This document shows positions 16,745-17,804 of a stretch of 17,804 nucleotides of DNA, one piece after another. Position 1 is the stretch's first letter, and each line of letters starts with the position of its first letter. The translations under genes and the position numbers were made by a program. The stretch is from Bacteroidota bacterium (lineage in GTDB: Bacteria; Bacteroidota; Bacteroidia; Bacteroidales; Prolixibacteraceae): assembly GCA_013203755.1 (NCBI GenBank), contig JABMPI010000134.1, forward strand, positions 1 to 17,804. The letters run 5' to 3'. The notes beneath the pieces are model-generated. The model did not search any database. It saw only the letters and a list, made by a program, of their open reading frames with translations, and was not told where the DNA came from.

Positions 16745-17329
16745 CTATAATTGAACAAAAAACCTGTGGTTTTTAAATAAATCAGAAATAACTATTTCGT
16801 AGTTGCCTTTACCCGATTTCGATAGGTCAATGCTTTTTTGGAGAGACATGTCTTTTCCCAGGCTTGTACTAGAAATATATTCCCCATTTTTGTAAACTTC
16901 CATGTGTACATTTTTTTGAGCAACATTAAGAAAAGACATGTTAATCCTTCCATTTTTTATGAAAAAATAGGGTTCAAATAGTTTTTCAGCGAGACCTACA
17001 ATAATTTTCTTTTTTGAGACTTGTAAATCACGGTTGATACTGTAAAGTCCATAATCCAGACAAACATTAAAATTTCCATTTCCTAGCTCGGAGAAATCGA
17101 ATATTTTACGATATTCATTCAGTTTAGCCTCCGATTTTTTGTAATACACAATCTCCCCGCTATTATTTGTAATAGTTATTTCTAACGGAGCAGCAGTTGG
17201 AGACTTAAAAGAAACCAGAGCTTTTTGTGTTCCCAGAGAAACCACATTCATTTTAGGGGTGTCGGTGGCATTTGCAAGCGATACAATAAAAAATGCCAGG
17301 GCTGTTATAACCCAGTTTTTTGCTTTCAT
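16745..17329 (-). CDS. Small secreted protein with two beta-rich repeats, unknown function
   Basis: This 194-residue protein has a signal peptide ending near residue 21 (ANA before TDT), so it is exported. The mature part appears to be two related beta-sandwich-like units: LEITITNNSGEIVYY ... IFDFSELGNGNFNVCLDYG (about 49-93) and HMEVYKNGEYISSTS ... SIDLSKSGKGNYEIVISD (about 141-183) share the order strand, G-E-x-(V/I), x-D-(F/L)-S-x-x-G-x-GN-(F/Y). This resembles short secreted Bacteroidota proteins such as DUF3244 or secretion-tail-like folds, but I cannot confirm a family. It has its own terminator and is separated from the export operon by 395 nt, so it is probably an independent gene. 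No catalytic motif is visible. Confidence 0.8.
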   Translation of the reverse strand: MKAKNWVITALAFFIVSLANATDTPKMNVVSLGTQKALVSFKSPTAAPLEITITNNSGEIVYYKKSEAKLNEYRKIFDFSELGNGNFNVCLDYGLYSINRDLQVSKKKIIVGLAEKLFEPYFFIKNGRINMSFLNVAQKNVHMEVYKNGEYISSTSLGKDMSLQKSIDLSKSGKGNYEIVISDLFKNHRFFVQL

Positions 17330-17804
17330 GACTGTTTTCTTTAAATTGTTTTCACTTATACAGACTAATAAATTATGTAGTTGTTACTTTAAATTTGGTT
17401 TTATCAACCAACAACTTAAAAATCCATGCAAACGCTTTATTTCTGTAAATGAACATCTTACATGTTATGATTTGTGCAGTTCAACTTAGTTTTAAGGGTA
17501 AAATAATTTTGTTTTTCGAAGCCAATTCAAAAAAATAATATTTTTATTTCATTTATTTTTTTGTTGCATTCAAGTTTAAAAACAAACAGAATATCCATTC
17601 ACTAAATCTAGTGTTTAAATGAATTATTAATCATAAAATGTTAACTTGTTGCTCAGTTTTGATGAGTAGTTTACCCTAAATTATACTCAATGCAGATAGC
17701 TTTTCGGGAAATTAGGCATAGTTATTTTTATTCACAACAAAGCAAAAAACTGCGTTGTAACAGGTTACTACAAAGTTTTTTAATGAAGGTGTGGATAAAA
17801 AGAA
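17330..17804. other. Gene-less AT-rich upstream region
   Basis: About 475 bases, very AT-rich, with no convincing open frame on either strand. The promoter of the secreted-protein gene should lie near the left end, but no clear Bacteroidota box is visible. The right end may be the upstream region of a gene outside the window. I see no RNA gene or repeat of note. Confidence 0.6.

Noticed and set aside
17504..17511. TAATTTTG as a plus-strand Bacteroidota -7 box
   Set aside because: No TTG element lies at the expected distance upstream and no gene follows on the plus strand in the window.

Overview
The window looks like a piece of a Bacteroidota chromosome, most plausibly a marine or anaerobic member of Marinilabiliales/Prolixibacteraceae. 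This is an inference from the AT-rich DNA, weak Shine-Dalgarno sequences, Bacteroidota-style lipoprotein and signal peptides, palindromic intergenic repeats of the GTCATTTCGA type, and the ABC-2 permease/M1-like fusion typical of that phylum. Every convincing gene is on the minus strand, so the text below runs from high to low coordinates.

Layout: 17330-17804 is gene-less. 16745-17329 encodes a small secreted protein with two beta-rich repeats, followed by a clear intrinsic terminator (16695-16724). 16350-16744 is a leader region with a long imperfect hairpin. From 16349 down to 799 runs one compact block of seven genes with gaps of 18, 19, 30, 33 and 81 nt and one 8-nt overlap, closed by a second intrinsic terminator (743-778). 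1-742 is gene-less and holds palindromic repeats.

The seven-gene block is an export system of unusual composition. In order of transcription it encodes: a free ABC ATPase; a large ABC-2 permease with a periplasmic M1-peptidase-like domain that has lost its zinc motif and a C-terminal golvesin/Xly-like domain; a TolC-family outer-membrane factor; a lipoprotein membrane-fusion protein; a normal RND permease; a 1580-residue protein that is a complete second RND permease continuing in frame into extra membrane helices and an ABC ATPase; and a small ABC-2 permease overlapping the end of that fusion. The block thus combines one RND tripartite pump (two RND subunits, one adaptor, one channel) with two ABC-2 transporter sets.

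The most striking observation is the RND-ABC fusion. Its ABC domain also appears to be split: the first beta strand with the A-loop tyrosine lies about 180 residues before the second strand and Walker A, and the intervening segment holds about four predicted transmembrane helices. The arrangement suggests physical coupling of a proton-driven RND pump to an ATP-driven ABC-2 transporter. Substrate and mechanism cannot be read from the sequence.
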